Positions 11,831 through 22,833 of a stretch of DNA of 64,000 nucleotides are shown in pieces (position 1 is the stretch's first letter; each line of letters begins with the position of its first letter). Below the pieces are notes generated by a model. The model was not told the DNA's origin and did not search any database. It worked only from the letters and a program-made list of their open reading frames with translations. The DNA comes from Platanthera guangdongensis. Taxonomy: Eukaryota; Streptophyta; Magnoliopsida; Asparagales; Orchidaceae. The stretch is from positions 53,819,451 to 53,883,450 of the forward strand of contig CM077150.1 of assembly GCA_039583875.1 (NCBI GenBank), read 5' to 3'. The position numbers and the translations under genes are program-made.

Positions 11831-12212
11831 GAGTTACAACACACATCTAGCCATCCAACATGGAGATGAAATCTCATCCATCCGAAAGGCTAAATACACA
11901 CTGAAATGTTTGCAGGAAATAAATATTGCAGGAAATAAATAAAGATTACAAGTCCCAAATGAATATAAAATTATTAACCAAGATTGGAATAATTTTATAT
12001 TCGCACATAAAATAATAAAGCATGAGAAATTAATTAAAATAGTCTTCAAGTGAGGGTAGCACGCCGCGGGCGGAGGTTGTAGCGGCGTCGTCCGTTAGCG
12101 TCATCACGGCTCCGAAGGTCTTTATGTTATAGGGCCTCAGCAACTGGATCGTCATCAAGTAGTGGCGGAGGGGCAGCGGCATCACACGGCCGCATCAGCA
12201 TCGTCGCCATCA

Positions 12213-14121
12213 TATATTGGGAAGTTGAAACCCCAGTTTGTATCACAAGTATGTCACTACATTGCAACGAGTGTTAGAGTGCAAGTCACAATGAGAACAA
12301 CTATAACAGGGTCCGACGAAAGATCATCGCTCTCCCAATCAGTATCTTAAGTCATTACGTTTCCTCAAGAGTAATAACGAGATTGGGGTATTAGTAATGG
12401 CTAGACATTAATAAAAGTGAGTGTCCTTGAGAAAGGGAGCTTTGGACTTCAGCCCATCGTAGTTCCTAGTGCCCTCGAGAGCCCTTCACCGGGCATGCCC
12501 TGGGCACTGCAAGAATTAACCCTAAACTGCTATGTATAATAAGAGTTATACCAGAGTAGTCTAATAGGTTAATGAAAATGATGTGACAAACTCACCTGTA
12601 TTGGTTTGGAGGGATACACGATGGGTTTACTCTTGCGAGCTAGAGGCTCGGGTGTTTGATACAGGATGGGTTTAGTCCTGTGAGCTGGAGGCTCAGGAGA
12701 TTTATTTCAGGCTGGGTTGGTCCTGCGAGTTGGAGGCTCGGGTTTGAAATAATTTGCATGTGCATAGAACATAATAGTGGCGGGTCATACGGTACTAGCC
12801 AGTTATCACACCGACAGCAATACAGTGACTCTGGTGTGGTGTGATGGTTTGAGAGGCCAGTAGGTTGTTTTATACTACTATCTAAAGGAAAATCCCGATA
12901 ACGCACACCTAACCAAAAATTCTGGTGGGGATAGCCAACAAATTAGTACGCAGAGACTCTAGAGTGCACCTCAGATGTGTATAAAGGCGTACGAAGGGTC
13001 TAGGCCTGGTAGTGTGTATACCTGCCTAGGAAGTGGGGATGCCCGCTCCACTGCTACCATAACCACAACGGTGGTACTAGAGAGTCCAGCTAACTCCAAA
13101 AAGTGAGTACTAAAGGTCTGTGATCACAAAGTCGCGTGTGTGAGTTGCACTTGTATGAATCATAATCCACATAACTCATCATATCATATCATACCTACAT
13201 ACTTAGGGCATACGCACTACAAATCATTATCATATAAATTAGTATGAGCTCTTTTATATGATAAGTAATATTTATGAAACCTTAACTTATAAGTTTGTAT
13301 GGGCATTCATATAAGTTAAGGTACTCTTATGATGTTAGTGTAGCAATAGATAGTTTACTTTCTGCTCAGTTTCTTTACTTTACTTACAACACTTTCTTTC
13401 AGCTCTACTTTACCTATTGCACTTCTTTTCATTACTGCTTTACTTACTTTACTTGTGCTATAAGAACTGTTAGTATAATGATATAACTGTTAGAAACATG
13501 ACGATGATAGAATAGTCCCACCATCACCTGCTTCTATTTTATACTGCTTTGTTTTCCTCTGCTTTAGTCCTCCCGCTCGGTGCCTAGGAGTTGCGGGGGT
13601 GAGGCGGGGACAAAATGACTTAGCCTTTATAACTAACGATCGGTTGTGATCGTATTATTTTAGGAGCTCGAGGAGCTGGAGCACCGGTATGACCAACAGG
13701 ATGAGGTGGCATGCCTGAGGAGCAGATACCACGTACTAATACAACAGCTCAGCGTCAAGTGATGGCGAGTGTTTAAGTTTCGCTTCCACATAGTGTTGTT
13801 GTGTGAGAGAGATTTGATTCCATTTTGTCATGTTCCGGGCATAAGCCCTAACTCTCTTTTTCTGTACTCATTGTGGACTGATGTACCTTTCATCTATATA
13901 TATTATGATGTTATTGCTGTGACTTATGGACTTGCTAGTTTTCATTTAATGCTATAGTTGTACTTCTTTTCTCGATTGGCTAACAGGTTGAATGAACTTA
14001 CTAGCCTGCAGGATTGGCGTCGTGCGGTGTCGACTATCCAATGTGCTAATGTCATCATAAGGTGGCGGTTCTAGGCATAAGACCGGGTTACCTCCTTAGT
14101 AAGGGGGAGGGGGGTCTTACA
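12213..14121. other. Unassigned LTR-like DNA, right part
   Basis: This continues 781-3101 after the solo LTR. Only short, unrecognised ORFs are present. It contains a three-copy 45-bp repeat (12621-12749), a T/C-rich stretch (about 13350-13560), a GC-rich block near 13570-13610, and a G-rich run aagggggaggggggtcttaca at its right end. That end is palindrome-compatible with LTR termini, either ending in TTACA on the plus strand or starting TGTAAG on the minus strand. The orientation is unresolved. Confidence 0.4.
12621..12749. repeat. Three tandem copies of a diverged 45-bp unit
   Basis: Units begin at about 12621, 12666 and 12712. Each has a GGGTT start, a TCYTGYGAG core, a GGAGGCTC or GAGGCTC core, and a T-rich tail. 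No function is inferred. Confidence 0.7.
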
Positions 14122-14159
14122 TAGAATGCTAAAACATTTCCAACCTCCACAAATTCAAG

Positions 14160-14680
14160 ATTGATGCCTACATGCCCATCAATCCTGAATTCCATTAACT
14201 AGACAGGGTGTTGTCAAAGATTCGAGCTGATGACTCAATTCTATTCAAAAATATCTAGTAGCATGTCTCATCGAGGCTCTTCCCAATTCTTATTCCAACT
14301 TTAGTACTAGACTAAGATATGAACATCCAATCCTACTTATGTTCAAATCCAAAATGTTATCCACATAGAGGAGGAACATAAGAATAAAATTTCTAAAACT
14401 CTGAAAGACTATGCTTCAAAAGTAAATCTGACTAAATGTCTTAACAACCATTCCTCTCACCATCACTTCAAAGCCAAGGGCAAGAACTTTAAGAAATCTT
14501 TCCGTTCAGGTTCCCGCCATCAAAAATCCAATCATTCTAAACTTAGTTCTTCAAATCAAAACCTAGGTAAAGGAAAATAGTGCTTCATCTGCAACCACAC
14601 AAATCATATGTCTACTAATTACTACTACTAGAAGACAGAGCCTGTAATCAGCAATTCCCATAGGCAAGCCTCAGGCCAAT
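14160..14680 (+). pseudogene. Copia-3 Gag remnant
   Basis: Several frames carry decayed Gag similarity. The most telling part is at about 14450-14640: a basic, serine-rich linker (KAKGKNFKKSFRSGSR) followed by a decayed zinc-knuckle start (CFICNHTNHM). The conserved last cysteine is missing and stops interrupt on both sides. It could not make a functional nucleocapsid. Confidence 0.6.
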
Positions 14681-14739
14681 ATGATCCAAGCACATGATGA
14701 ACCTATCTTCAGGTTATATTATACTCCTAGTCTTCTTCT

Positions 14740-15240
14740 CACTTTTTCATCAGATTGGTGGCTTGATTTTGGAGAAAATGTTCATACTTATTTTGATCGT
14801 TCTTGTTTTTCCATCAATCAGGACATCAGAGGAGGAAGTGTCATCTTCGGATATGCGTCTTCGACACAAATATTTAGACAATTGAGAAGACACCTACCCT
14901 GCATGATGTTTTAAATGTACCGAGTGTTTGGAAGAATCTAGTGAGCATGTTTTTGCTTGTGAAAATGGGCTATAAAATTGTCTTAGAATCAAATAAAGTT
15001 TTAATAAGTCTTAATAACATTTTTATTAGAAAAAGTTTTGTAACTGATGGATTATTTAAATTAATTATTATTGATTTGAAAGTGAATCAAATTTCTTCCT
15101 CTTTAATTCATAGTCCTCCAGATTTTTGGCATGCTAGATTAGGATATTTGAAATCTGATTGTATGAAAAGAATGATGTCATTAAATCTAATTCCAAAATT
15201 TAATATTGCACTAAGTGTTAAATGTAAATTTGTATGCAAT
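14740..15240 (+). pseudogene. Copia-3 protease and GAG-pre-integrase remnant
   Basis: The protease region reads WWLDFGENVHTYFDRS. Copia proteases have D-S-G at this site, but here the serine is replaced by F, so the active-site motif is damaged. A shifted frame (14941 onward) carries LVKMGYKIVLESNKV and then a pre-integrase zinc region beginning FWHARLGYL. Frameshifts separate the parts. Confidence 0.7.
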
Positions 15241-16131
15241 CTAAATTTTCTAGAAAGTCTTTTAAAATAATTAAAAGAAATTCAAAATCTTTAGAGTTAA
15301 TTCACTCGGATGTGTGTGACTCTAACTGCCAACCTAATAGAGCTAGAAATAAATATTTTGTAACTTTCATTGATGATTTCACAAAATTCTGTTATATATA
15401 CTTATTAAAAACTAAAGATGAAATATTTTCATATTTCAAAATTTTAAAAGCTGAAGTAGAAAATAAATTAGGATCATCCATTAAAATTCTTAAATATGAT
15501 CGAGGTGAAGAATACACTTCGAATAAACTAACCCAGTTTTGCCAAGAATATTGGATAATTCATCAATTGACCGCTTCCTATTCACCTCAATCAAGTGGTG
15601 TAGTTGAACATAAAAAATCAGACCTTGATGAACATGGTCAATGACATGTTAGCCGAGTCCAATGCCCTAAAAAATCTTGGGGAGAAGTATTACTCACTTC
15701 CTCTTTCATCTTCCATAGGATTCCATCAAACCATAATAATAAAACCCATTTTGAGTTATTTAAATTAACAAAGTCTAACCTTCAAATTTTTCGAGTGTGG
15801 GAGTGTTTGGCTAAGGTAACAATTCCTGAAAATAAGCGAAAAAATAAGATCTAAAATAATAGACTCCATTTTTATAGGACATGTGTTTGATAGTAGTGTT
15901 AATAGATTTCTTATTACTAATTCCCAAATTAGTGAAATATCTAATAACATTAGACTAGATGCTAGAGATGTAGTTTATTTTGAAGATAAATTCTCATATA
16001 AATTAAATAACTCATCTCAACCTTCTTCTAGCTTAGCCCAACCTTTTTCTTATTTAGACCCATTAAAAATTAATGAACTTAGAAGAAACAAAAGATTTAG
16101 GACCGAAAGGACCTTTGAAGAAGACTGCTAG
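15234..16131 (+). pseudogene. Copia-3 integrase remnant
   Basis: An integrase core of Copia type is recognisable: first D in LELIHSDVCD, second D in ILKYDRGEEY, and the third-residue region SPQSSGVVEHKK, where the catalytic glutamate appears retained but its context is decayed. Stops follow at 15643 and again near 15855. A further open segment (15883-16131) corresponds to the integrase-RT linker. RT is absent, lost by truncation or at the Copia-4 insertion. Confidence 0.75.
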
Positions 16132-16165
16132 AGTCTTTATGATATAGAAGTAGTCAAAGAGTTAG

Positions 16166-17226
16166 TGTTGCTGGCAATATAATATGAGCTTTTGTGATCA
16201 CAATAACATACGAGAAATTGGATAATTGATCGGGGTAGCTTGACTCATATAGGTTACACGTCGAGAGCCAAACCTGATTGAGAATGAGAAAGTCTATTTT
16301 GACAAGAAGAAATCGACTAGAAAAGTTCAATTCGATTAAACAAATTTGACTAGAAGAATTCAACTAAGTTCAATTTAACTGAACAGATTCGAGTTGAAGA
16401 ATTTGGCTAAATAAGTTCAGTTCGACTAAACAGATTCAACTAGAAGCATTGCCTAGATGAGTTTAGTTCGACTAGATAGATTCGACCATATAAGCTCATA
16501 TTGATTGGACAAATTCCACTATAAGAATTCGACTAAATGAGTTCAGTTTGACTCAAGAGATTTGACAATAAGAATTTGACTAGTTAAGTTCAGTTCGACT
16601 GAATAGATTTGACTAGATGAATTCAACTAGACTTCACGTAGATTTGACTAAATGGTCTAGTCGAATTTACTAGAAGCTGCCAGATAATTTATTCTCCTGA
16701 TTTGAATCATGAACCTGGTTCGGCTTTTCTAAGGGTAATTCCTATTGTAGTTAAACCTAATTCACTAGATATTATATATAGATATAATGTTTAGATCTAG
16801 GTTATGGTTCCATATTCTCCGGAGCCCTATTATGAAAAGTTCAGAGAGGAGACTCCGGTGGTGGTCCTTTTGCGAATTGGAGCCCCAGTGTCGGCGATCT
16901 TCTCTTGCAATCGAACCTAGCAGTTCATGGAGATGAATGCCTCATTCTCTCCTTCTAGCCTGTCTTCATGTGTAGGCTGCAAGACGTTTATCTCGTTGGT
17001 GTAGATATCTCGTAAAGGCATGGATTTACTTCTATGCTTTCGTGATCCCATCAACAAGAAACATTTGGAACATCTTGATCGAGTAGAGACTTGATTGCAT
17101 ATAGGTATATGCCATTTAATTTTTCTTAATTCATGGATTTCGCAAGATCCATTTACTGTTTAGGTTTTCTTGTAACCAATTCAACTGCGCACATATGATG
17201 TATAAACACTAAAGTAAAACCCAACA
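16166..17226 (+). repeat. Copia-4 5' LTR
   Basis: The termini are TGTTG (16166) and CAACA (ending 17226). The PBS follows after one base, which fixes the right edge. The left half carries a dense array of TTCGACTAGA/AGTTCAGTTCGACT motifs (about 16310-16680). The start was chosen by the inverted match to the right end, so it is less certain. Confidence 0.7.
16310..16680. repeat. TTCGACT motif array in the Copia-4 LTR
   Basis: Around a dozen spaced copies of TTCGACTAGA, ATTCGACTA and CAGTTCGACT alternate at roughly 20-30 base intervals. It is analogous in position and style to the TCGTCGA/TCGACGA arrays of the Sire and gypsy-A LTRs. Confidence 0.7.
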
Positions 17227-17227
17227 G

Positions 17228-17241
17228 TGGTATCAGAGCTA
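17228..17241 (+). other. Copia-4 primer-binding site (tRNA-iMet)
   Basis: TGGTATCAGAGCTA lies one base after the LTR end and is a near-perfect match to the plant initiator tRNA-Met primer-binding site. Confidence 0.9.
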
Positions 17242-18245
17242 GGTTTGGAGTCAAGTGCGTCTAAATCAGAAGATTTTGAACTGTTATAAATGTTCCAATT
17301 TATTTATAGATCATCAATCATTGATGATTTTTCTCTTAAAAAATTGCGATGGATTTCGTTTAGGCTTCGAGGTGCTGCCACGAATCTCGCAAGGGCACTG
17401 CCCCTTGACCCTGTTCGCGAGACCACCACTAGGGGCGCTGTACTTTGGACTTAGTTAGGGCCATTGCTCCTAAGACCCTTTTAGGGGCACAACCTCTTGG
17501 AACCCTGCTAGGCCTGTGATTTCATTGTAATTTCCATGTTTTTGAAATTGTTTGTCCTTAATAGTAACCGTCTCTCTGAGTGGTTTTTGAACCCAAAAGT
17601 TATCTTAGATTTTGAATCCAACAATGTGAGATGAGATTGTCTACTGCATAAGTGGAGATGTTTGTTCTTCTATCTAGTACATGTAAATAATAAGATTTAT
17701 AAGTGTTCTAAATGTTTAGATTTAGTATAATTATATAAAGTGTTGATGATTTTAATAAATTTGCATCTGGAATGTATTTGGAATGAGAATGTTGTAATAT
17801 TTTCATGATTATATGTAAATGTGTGCACAATGATTAAGTGTTAATCACGAATAATTGTTAATCATATATCATAAAAAATCCCTTAAAATAATATTAAGTA
17901 TATGGATGTCTTCTGATGGATGACACTTTTCCTTCCTCAATTGACGAAGAGTGAGCAAATAAGTATTATTCACTAGCCATACAAGAGTTGCATGATGATG
18001 TAATTGACAAGGGTTTCCAACCACAATAACCATATTATGGGTGATCAGCCAAACCTGACTTATGATGAGGTGAAATATGAATCTTGTTCGCTAGAGAGTA
18101 GCTTGCATGAACTCTCTAAATTGATATTAAGGGTTATCAATTCAAACAAAATAGTGGAAGCTTTTAATGAAAGTGCATATTAAAATAAAAAGTATTTTGA
18201 AATATAGTAATAAAAATATTTTGCATAAATTTTTGTAGAATTTTC

Positions 18246-18347
18246 ATGGCAATTGGTTTGCACTCTACCCCATCCCTGAGGGCCATCCTTGAGAAGGACA
18301 AGTTGAACGAGACAAATTTTCTAGACTGGTACAAGGCTTGAGAATTA
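18246..18347 (+). pseudogene. Copia-4 Gag N-terminus, truncated
   Basis: From an ATG at 18246 the frame gives SLRAILEKDKLNETNFLDWY, a hallmark of Copia Gag N-termini, then a stop. The sequence is cut by the Sire-3 LTR at 18348. About 1 kb of non-coding leader (17242-18245) precedes it. Confidence 0.75.
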
Positions 18348-19860
18348 TGAAAGTATTTAGTTGTATACCTAAATTACCCAGAGGGGGGTGAATAGGTGTG
18401 CTCTGTGTATTTTTAAGGAATAAAAATTTACTAATAAACAAGCACACAAGGATTGATAGTGGTTCCCCAGAATGGGTACGTCCACTATCCCGCCTCGCCT
18501 ATCTAGCACTTTTGGCTAGATTCGGCTACTTCACCAAAAACTCAGATTAAACAAATCTTACACCTCGAAGACTCAACTCCTATAACTCGTAGACAAAGCT
18601 CCTAAAACTCGGAGATCAACACTCCTACACTTATAGAACAACCTCTACTACAACTCGATCCAACACGGATCTACAAACTCGAAAGCAATAAGAAAAGTAG
18701 TTTATACAATAAGAAAAGTAGTTTATACAATTTCTAGATTGAAAAAACAATCTACTTCTTCAGATCTAAAAGGAATCATTCTTCTTCCTCCTTGGAGAAT
18801 TGATCTTGAAAAGAAAATTGAAGGAGAAGACTTGACTTCTGAAAAACTTTGATCTGAAACTTGAAATCTGACTCGATCGAGAAGCACTTTTGAGAAATTT
18901 GAACACAAAGATATTGTCGAATTTATCTCCGAGAAGAATCACAGATGAAGAACTCTAGATCGTCTAGAAACAATAGATCGAGAAAAATTGATGTCGGCCA
19001 TTCATGAGTTCAAAATTAGGTCTTGAGAAAATTTGCGATTCTTAGCAAGTTAGGTCTCTGAAATGAATCCTTGATATATATATGAAATCCATCTTCAAGG
19101 GCTAGAAAATTACTTCCAAAAATAAGCTTCCACATACAATGTACATGGCCGTCGTTTGAAACAAAACCGTTAGGAAAAAGTTGAACCAGAAAATGTTAAG
19201 TGCATTCATCGAAATGACACAAGTAAAGGTTAGATCACTCGAAGAATTACTTAGAATACTCGAGATCATTCTACGAATTACATGAGTTCATTCGACGAAT
19301 TTGACTTAAAAGTTTTTCTATTATCGTTTACTTGCTCACTCGAGTATACTTGACGAATTCCACGAGAACACACGTGAGGTCTCAACGAATGACACGAGGC
19401 TTCACGTATTGTCTCGATGAATTTTACTTAGCTGTTTGTAGAAGAAGTTTAAGAACATGTCAAAAATTTCCCGAGTAAACTTAACGAATTCCACGAGTAT
19501 TCACGTGATATCCCGATGAATGACACGAGATTTCACGTGTATACTCGACGAATTTTACTTGGGAAAATTTTCTGATTCTTCCAGAACTCATCAACCTTCC
19601 TTTTCCTTGATTCCTATGCACTAGAAAATGAAGTACATCCCAATAGAGAGATTACACATGAGTTAACACCATGTCCTACACATTGTGAGATTACATTGCA
19701 TAGTCCTGTGTTTAATGACCCATTGTAATCTGACATTGGTGTGCACATGACAATCAAGTTCTACAAATACACAACTTGAAAGTAAAGTCAAATAAAACTC
19801 AATTCATCTTAGTTCAAGAGGGACTTCTTCAAATAAGGATTATTGTGAAAATAATACTCA
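18348..19860 (-). repeat. Sire-3 3' LTR
   Basis: This 1,513-bp LTR reads TGAGTATT at its minus-strand start (19860) and TACTTTCA at its end (18348). It contains a block of CGACGAATT, cacgag and ttcacgtg motifs (19190-19560). The polypurine tract directly adjoins it at 19861. Confidence 0.75.
19190..19560. repeat. CGACGAATT / CACGAG motif block in the Sire-3 LTR
   Basis: Repeated words TCGACGAATTT, GACGAATTCCACGAG, GAATGACACGAG and TTCACGTG occur in two longer, similar cassettes (about 19340-19440 and 19470-19560). The CGACGAA word is shared with the other LTR families in the window. Confidence 0.7.
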
Positions 19861-19865
19861 AGAAT

Positions 19866-19878
19866 CTCCCCCTATTTG
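19866..19878 (-). other. Sire-3 polypurine tract
   Basis: The minus strand reads AAATAGGGGGAGA just before the LTR, essentially the same as the Sire-1 and Sire-2 tracts. Confidence 0.8.
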
Positions 19879-20058
19879 AAGAAGTCAGAACCCTATACAC
19901 TAAGACGAATTGCACTAAAAAAATCTTATACACATGCATATAAGGAAATGTAAGGAAGTAAGATGAGCAAAAATTCCAACAAAATAATAAAGTTATATGA
20001 ATAGTTCTTAATGACATTTCAAGAGTTCACATAGAATCAAAGTCATATAAAATGAATA

Positions 20059-20412
20059 CTAAGTAGTCTTTCCCATGGCCTTCTCATTCTGCCTGTCAAA
20101 ATATACTTTTGACTTAGGGAAATACTTTGGCGGAGGAGGAGGGGCATCAAGATCATCTCTTCTAAATTTCCTAAAATATATCCTCCTTTTAGCATTGGCC
20201 ACCTCATGCTTTTTCCATTCCTCTATGCTATAGTGTAACCACCTATCTTCATTAGCCACATCAACTAGAGTGAAGGTATCTAAAGATTGAGCTCCATACT
20301 TCGACAAGTTCCCTGTTCGGGTCAGACCTATAAGTAGAGGGACCTTATCCATATCTTCTTTTCTTAAGGGCCGGTTGAGGTACTTCTTCAATAAACTCAA
20401 TATCTGGCTCAT
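20059..20412 (-). CDS. Sire-3 ORF3-like C-terminal fragment
   Basis: A 117-codon open frame ends about 200 bp before the 3' LTR, the position of ORF3 in Sire-1 and Sire-2. It is charged, with a basic stretch (NAKRRIYFRKFRRDD) and a polyproline run. I see no confident alignment to the Sire-1 ORF3 C-terminus, so the assignment rests on position. The upstream part was removed at the gypsy-A junction. Confidence 0.5.
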   Translation of the reverse strand: MSQILSLLKKYLNRPLRKEDMDKVPLLIGLTRTGNLSKYGAQSLDTFTLVDVANEDRWLHYSIEEWKKHEVANAKRRIYFRKFRRDDLDAPPPPPKYFPKSKVYFDRQNEKAMGKTT

Positions 20413-22102
20413 CGGCAGTAATAGTGTAACATCTCTCTCTATTACATGACATATAATAGAAGGTCCGGTCAGGGCCCCACACTATATACCATAAATAGAC
20501 GACGGGGTTACAGGTTAATATGAAAAACTAGCACACGCATCCTAACTCAGAGAATTCTAGCAAAAGCATTAGGTGTTAAGATTGAACTCAAAAACCATGA
20601 ATGTCCACTAAATACATAAACCATCACATTTATATATCTCAAAGGAATGTCTACAAATACACAAAATGTTTGGCCTTAAGGCCTTACAGATTTTCTTCAC
20701 AAGTGTGAATTACATACATCGACACACAGGCTGGCCACACATGAAAATAGCAAAACATTTCTTTAATTGACCTTCGAGGGCCAGCATAGCAACATCAGCA
20801 CCAGGGGCTTCAACCCACTATTTTTCACTCAGCTCACCAGCACCTGCATGGGGACAATCTACCGCAACGGTGGCAAACAAAGCAATGGTCAGCATTCATC
20901 TGACCAATTTATAACGACCCTACCCCTTTACCGGGGCAGCGGTATTCCTTCCCTGCAGGAATAACATTTCACAAGCAGATATATCACAAGATGTGCACTC
21001 ACGCACCATCAATATATCACAAACGTCGACCACACGGCCCTACGCTCCATACACTAAGGGCACATTATCAGTGTACCGAAAAACCAGGGTCACACCACCA
21101 TTCTCATGTCTCAAACCCAACGATAAAACTTGAGCATTCATGCTCCATGGCCCACGACCGGAGACTTTAGTCTTGATGGAGAACAACCCAAGACTCTCAT
21201 GTTGTGATCCTAACGAATCCATTCACCTAGGCACTCAAGTTAGATAACCATCACACAGATACAGTTCAGCCCTTATCTGTTGCTCAAATCACCAGTTCAT
21301 TGTCTATAATGACGCGTGTCGACATCCCCTTGTCCGTTCAACTCACCGGCCTTTAAGAGCGCATAGCTCACAATAGCCACAACGTCCCCGAAGGATTGGC
21401 TTCACAATCACAGGTTAGCTAGGAGCTATCTCCAGTGACAACCACTATCGCCGTCATTCGCGACAGAACTCTCTTTCTGTACCCAGCCCAAACCATATCT
21501 GGACCAACTATCTAGAAAACCCTACAGCCACCTGCAGTGCCAGAAACACTGGACTTTCATAGCATACAACGAATGCACTTCGATGGTATTTTCCTGGAAA
21601 TCCGCTCCAGTACTTCATGCTACTCTACTTCACAGGCACAACCCACCGACTCTACAAAATACTCATTTATATGCGGAGACTTCTCCGGTGCGCAAAATAA
21701 AACATCACCAATCCAGACTAACCTGTTCAGATGGGCTTCACACAGTATGCCTATTCTGTACTACATATTTTCGGATCTATATACAAGACTTCTTGGGGAT
21801 TTCAAGAATCAACCCAACAGAAATCCCTCAATGTTGCACCTTTTGGTGGGGGAAATCCATGCATATGCCAAAATAAGTATAATGGCCTAGGGAGGACCCC
21901 TAGTGCCGCTTGGCCCACCAGCATGCCATGGAGGGCCCATGGCACTACAGTGATATAGCCGGAATCTACAAGGCCTGCAGGCCGTACACCACAACCAAAT
22001 CTCCGCGCCTGTTTCTCAGCAGCGATAGGTTGTTGGCACGGGGCTTCGAACCCGCAACCCTTGATAAGCAACCTTGAACAGTTCTCATCACCACCTGAGC
22101 TG

Positions 22103-22163
22103 TAACTCAGGTGGTGATGAGAATTATTGAAGGTTGCTTATCAAGGGTTGCGGGTTCGAAGCC
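22103..22163 (+). promoter_or_regulatory. tRNA-like polymerase III A and B boxes
   Basis: The A-box-like sequence at 22103-22114 and B-box-like sequence at 22152-22163 have SINE-like spacing. The mirror copy of the B box lies at about 22036-22047 on the minus strand (gggttcgaagcc when read in reverse). It is not a tRNA gene: no cloverleaf closes around it. Confidence 0.5.
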
Positions 22164-22348
22164 CCGTGCCAACAACCTACCACTGCTGAGAAACATACAC
22201 ATATATTTGGTTGGGGTGTACGACCTGCAGGCTTTGTAGATTCCGGCTGTACCACCGTGGTGCTATGGGTCCTCCATGGGCTGCTAGTGGGCCAGGCGGC
22301 GCTAGGGGTGTAACACCCCAAAGCCCAAATTTGGGTTCAGGCTGGTTG

Positions 22349-22790
22349 ATATGGCCTGGGACACAGGCGTGTCCTTAGTTGTGTCCAGCTCTGTATTTGA
22401 GTAGGACTCGAGTGGGACTCGAGTAGGCCTCGAGTGTGCCTCGAGTGAGGCAGACGGCCTGGGACACGGGCGTATCCTAGGCCGTGTCCTCCTATGGTCG
22501 ATGAACTTCTCAAGTGGTCGACGAAATGCAGTCGAGATAGCGAACACGGCCATGTTCTGGTTGATACGGGCGTGTCAACATCGACACGAGTGTGTCGGGA
22601 ACCCGTGTTCTCTTCGGGTTGTCCTTGGTCCTGTGTCGATTGAGGGACATGCCATGCCATACGGGCATGTACTGAGTGACACGGGCGTGTCAAGGCTCAC
22701 ACGGGCATGTCTAACACCGTGTCCTGGTCGGGTTTAAGTCAGTTCCTTTGCCGCTTAAGGAACACGGCCTGTGACACGGGCGTGTCATAA
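22349..22790. repeat. GACACG-GG-CGTGTC palindrome cluster
   Basis: Perfect 14-mers with 6-bp arms occur at 22678-22691 and 22773-22786. Near-copies occur around 22349, 22453, 22560-22595 and 22660-22720. CTCGAG is repeated four times between 22402 and 22440. The equivalent region of the 3' LTR (about 25905-26350) is the same with more decay. The cluster lies upstream of the likely TATA box, in the U3 enhancer region. Confidence 0.8.
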
Positions 22791-22825
22791 GCCGTGTCAG
22801 CCTAAAAATAGATATTTCCCTGCTG

Positions 22826-22833
22826 TTATAAGG
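22826..22833 (+). promoter_or_regulatory. Likely TATA box of the TR-GAG LTR
   Basis: TTATAAGG follows the palindrome cluster and precedes a GC-richer region. It is conserved in the 3' LTR at 26398-26405. The call rests on position and motif only. Confidence 0.4.

Larger units (their letters stand above)
4717..12184 (-). mobile_element. Gypsy-B: complete Ty3/gypsy chromovirus
   Basis: This 7,468-bp element has LTRs of 1,233 and 1,235 bp, TGATG/CATCA termini and a perfect 5-bp duplication CACGG (4712-4716 and 12185-12189). On the minus strand the order is 5' LTR, tRNA-Met PBS, about 270 bp leader (10682-10949), gag, protease, RT, RNase H, integrase, chromodomain-like tail, polypurine tract, 3' LTR. 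In about 127 LTR bases compared by eye I saw two differences, so insertion is recent relative to its neighbours. The polyprotein is nevertheless broken by several stops and two frameshifts. It inserted into the solo LTR. Confidence 0.95.
10950..12184 (-). repeat. Gypsy-B 5' LTR
   Basis: It drives transcription of gypsy-B toward lower coordinates. It shares TGATG/CATCA termini and the 61-bp duplication with the 3' LTR. A TATA box lies at 11821-11830. A G-rich tract sits near 11697-11708. Confidence 0.95.
3102..12212 (-). mobile_element. Old solo LTR, split by the gypsy-B insertion
   Basis: The outer ends are TGATG (3102) and CATCA (ending 12212), a perfect 5-bp inverted pair. The flanks are tgtat (3097-3101) and tatat (12213-12217), a target-site duplication with one transition. 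Removing gypsy-B and one copy of its CACGG duplication joins 3102-4716 to the last bases at 12190-12212, giving an LTR of about 1.64 kb. A TATA box at 4321-4330 implies minus-strand transcription. There is no internal coding region or second LTR, so it is a solo LTR from LTR-LTR recombination. Its architecture resembles the gypsy-B LTR, but it is a different family. Confidence 0.7.
14122..16165 (+). mobile_element. Copia-3: degenerate Ty1/Copia remnant
   Basis: This is an AT-rich, heavily mutated stretch with recognisable Copia Gag, protease, GAG-pre-integrase and integrase in plus orientation, ending where the Copia-4 LTR begins. No RT or RNase H is seen. No LTR was identified at 14122, so the 5' border is approximate. 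It is the outermost, oldest layer of the right-hand nest. Confidence 0.75.
16166..18347 (+). mobile_element. Copia-4: 5' end of a Copia element
   Basis: It comprises an LTR (16166-17226), a tRNA-Met PBS, about 1 kb of leader and the start of Gag, cut at 18347 by the Sire-3 LTR. The rest of the element is not found in the window; it would lie beyond the far side of Sire-3 and gypsy-A, both truncated. It inserted into Copia-3. Confidence 0.75.
18348..20424 (-). mobile_element. Sire-3: 3' end of a Sirevirus-like Copia
   Basis: On the minus strand this contains the tail of an ORF3-like protein, an untranslated stretch, a polypurine tract and a 3' LTR. The 5' remainder is missing because gypsy-A inserted at 20424/20425 and the far side is not in the window. 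The LTR layout (TGAAAGT end, run of G, gtggttcc segment) parallels the Sire-1 LTR, but the sequence is a different subfamily. Confidence 0.7.

Noticed and set aside
1729..14121. Possible LTR with TGTAAG/CTTACA termini enclosing the left-hand nest
   Set aside because: The inverted termini match, but the flanks (ctcct and tagaa) do not form a target-site duplication and no PBS or polypurine tract fits.
21537..22071. Overlapping ORFs of about 90-117 codons around the SINE-like block
   Set aside because: They run across LTR and palindrome sequence with no domains. The inverted copy gives mirror ORFs on the other strand.
22140..22175. Possible tRNA gene at the gggttcgaagcc box
   Set aside because: Only A- and B-box-like words are present. 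No cloverleaf or acceptor stem closes, and the unit is repeated in inverted copies, so a SINE-like origin is more likely.
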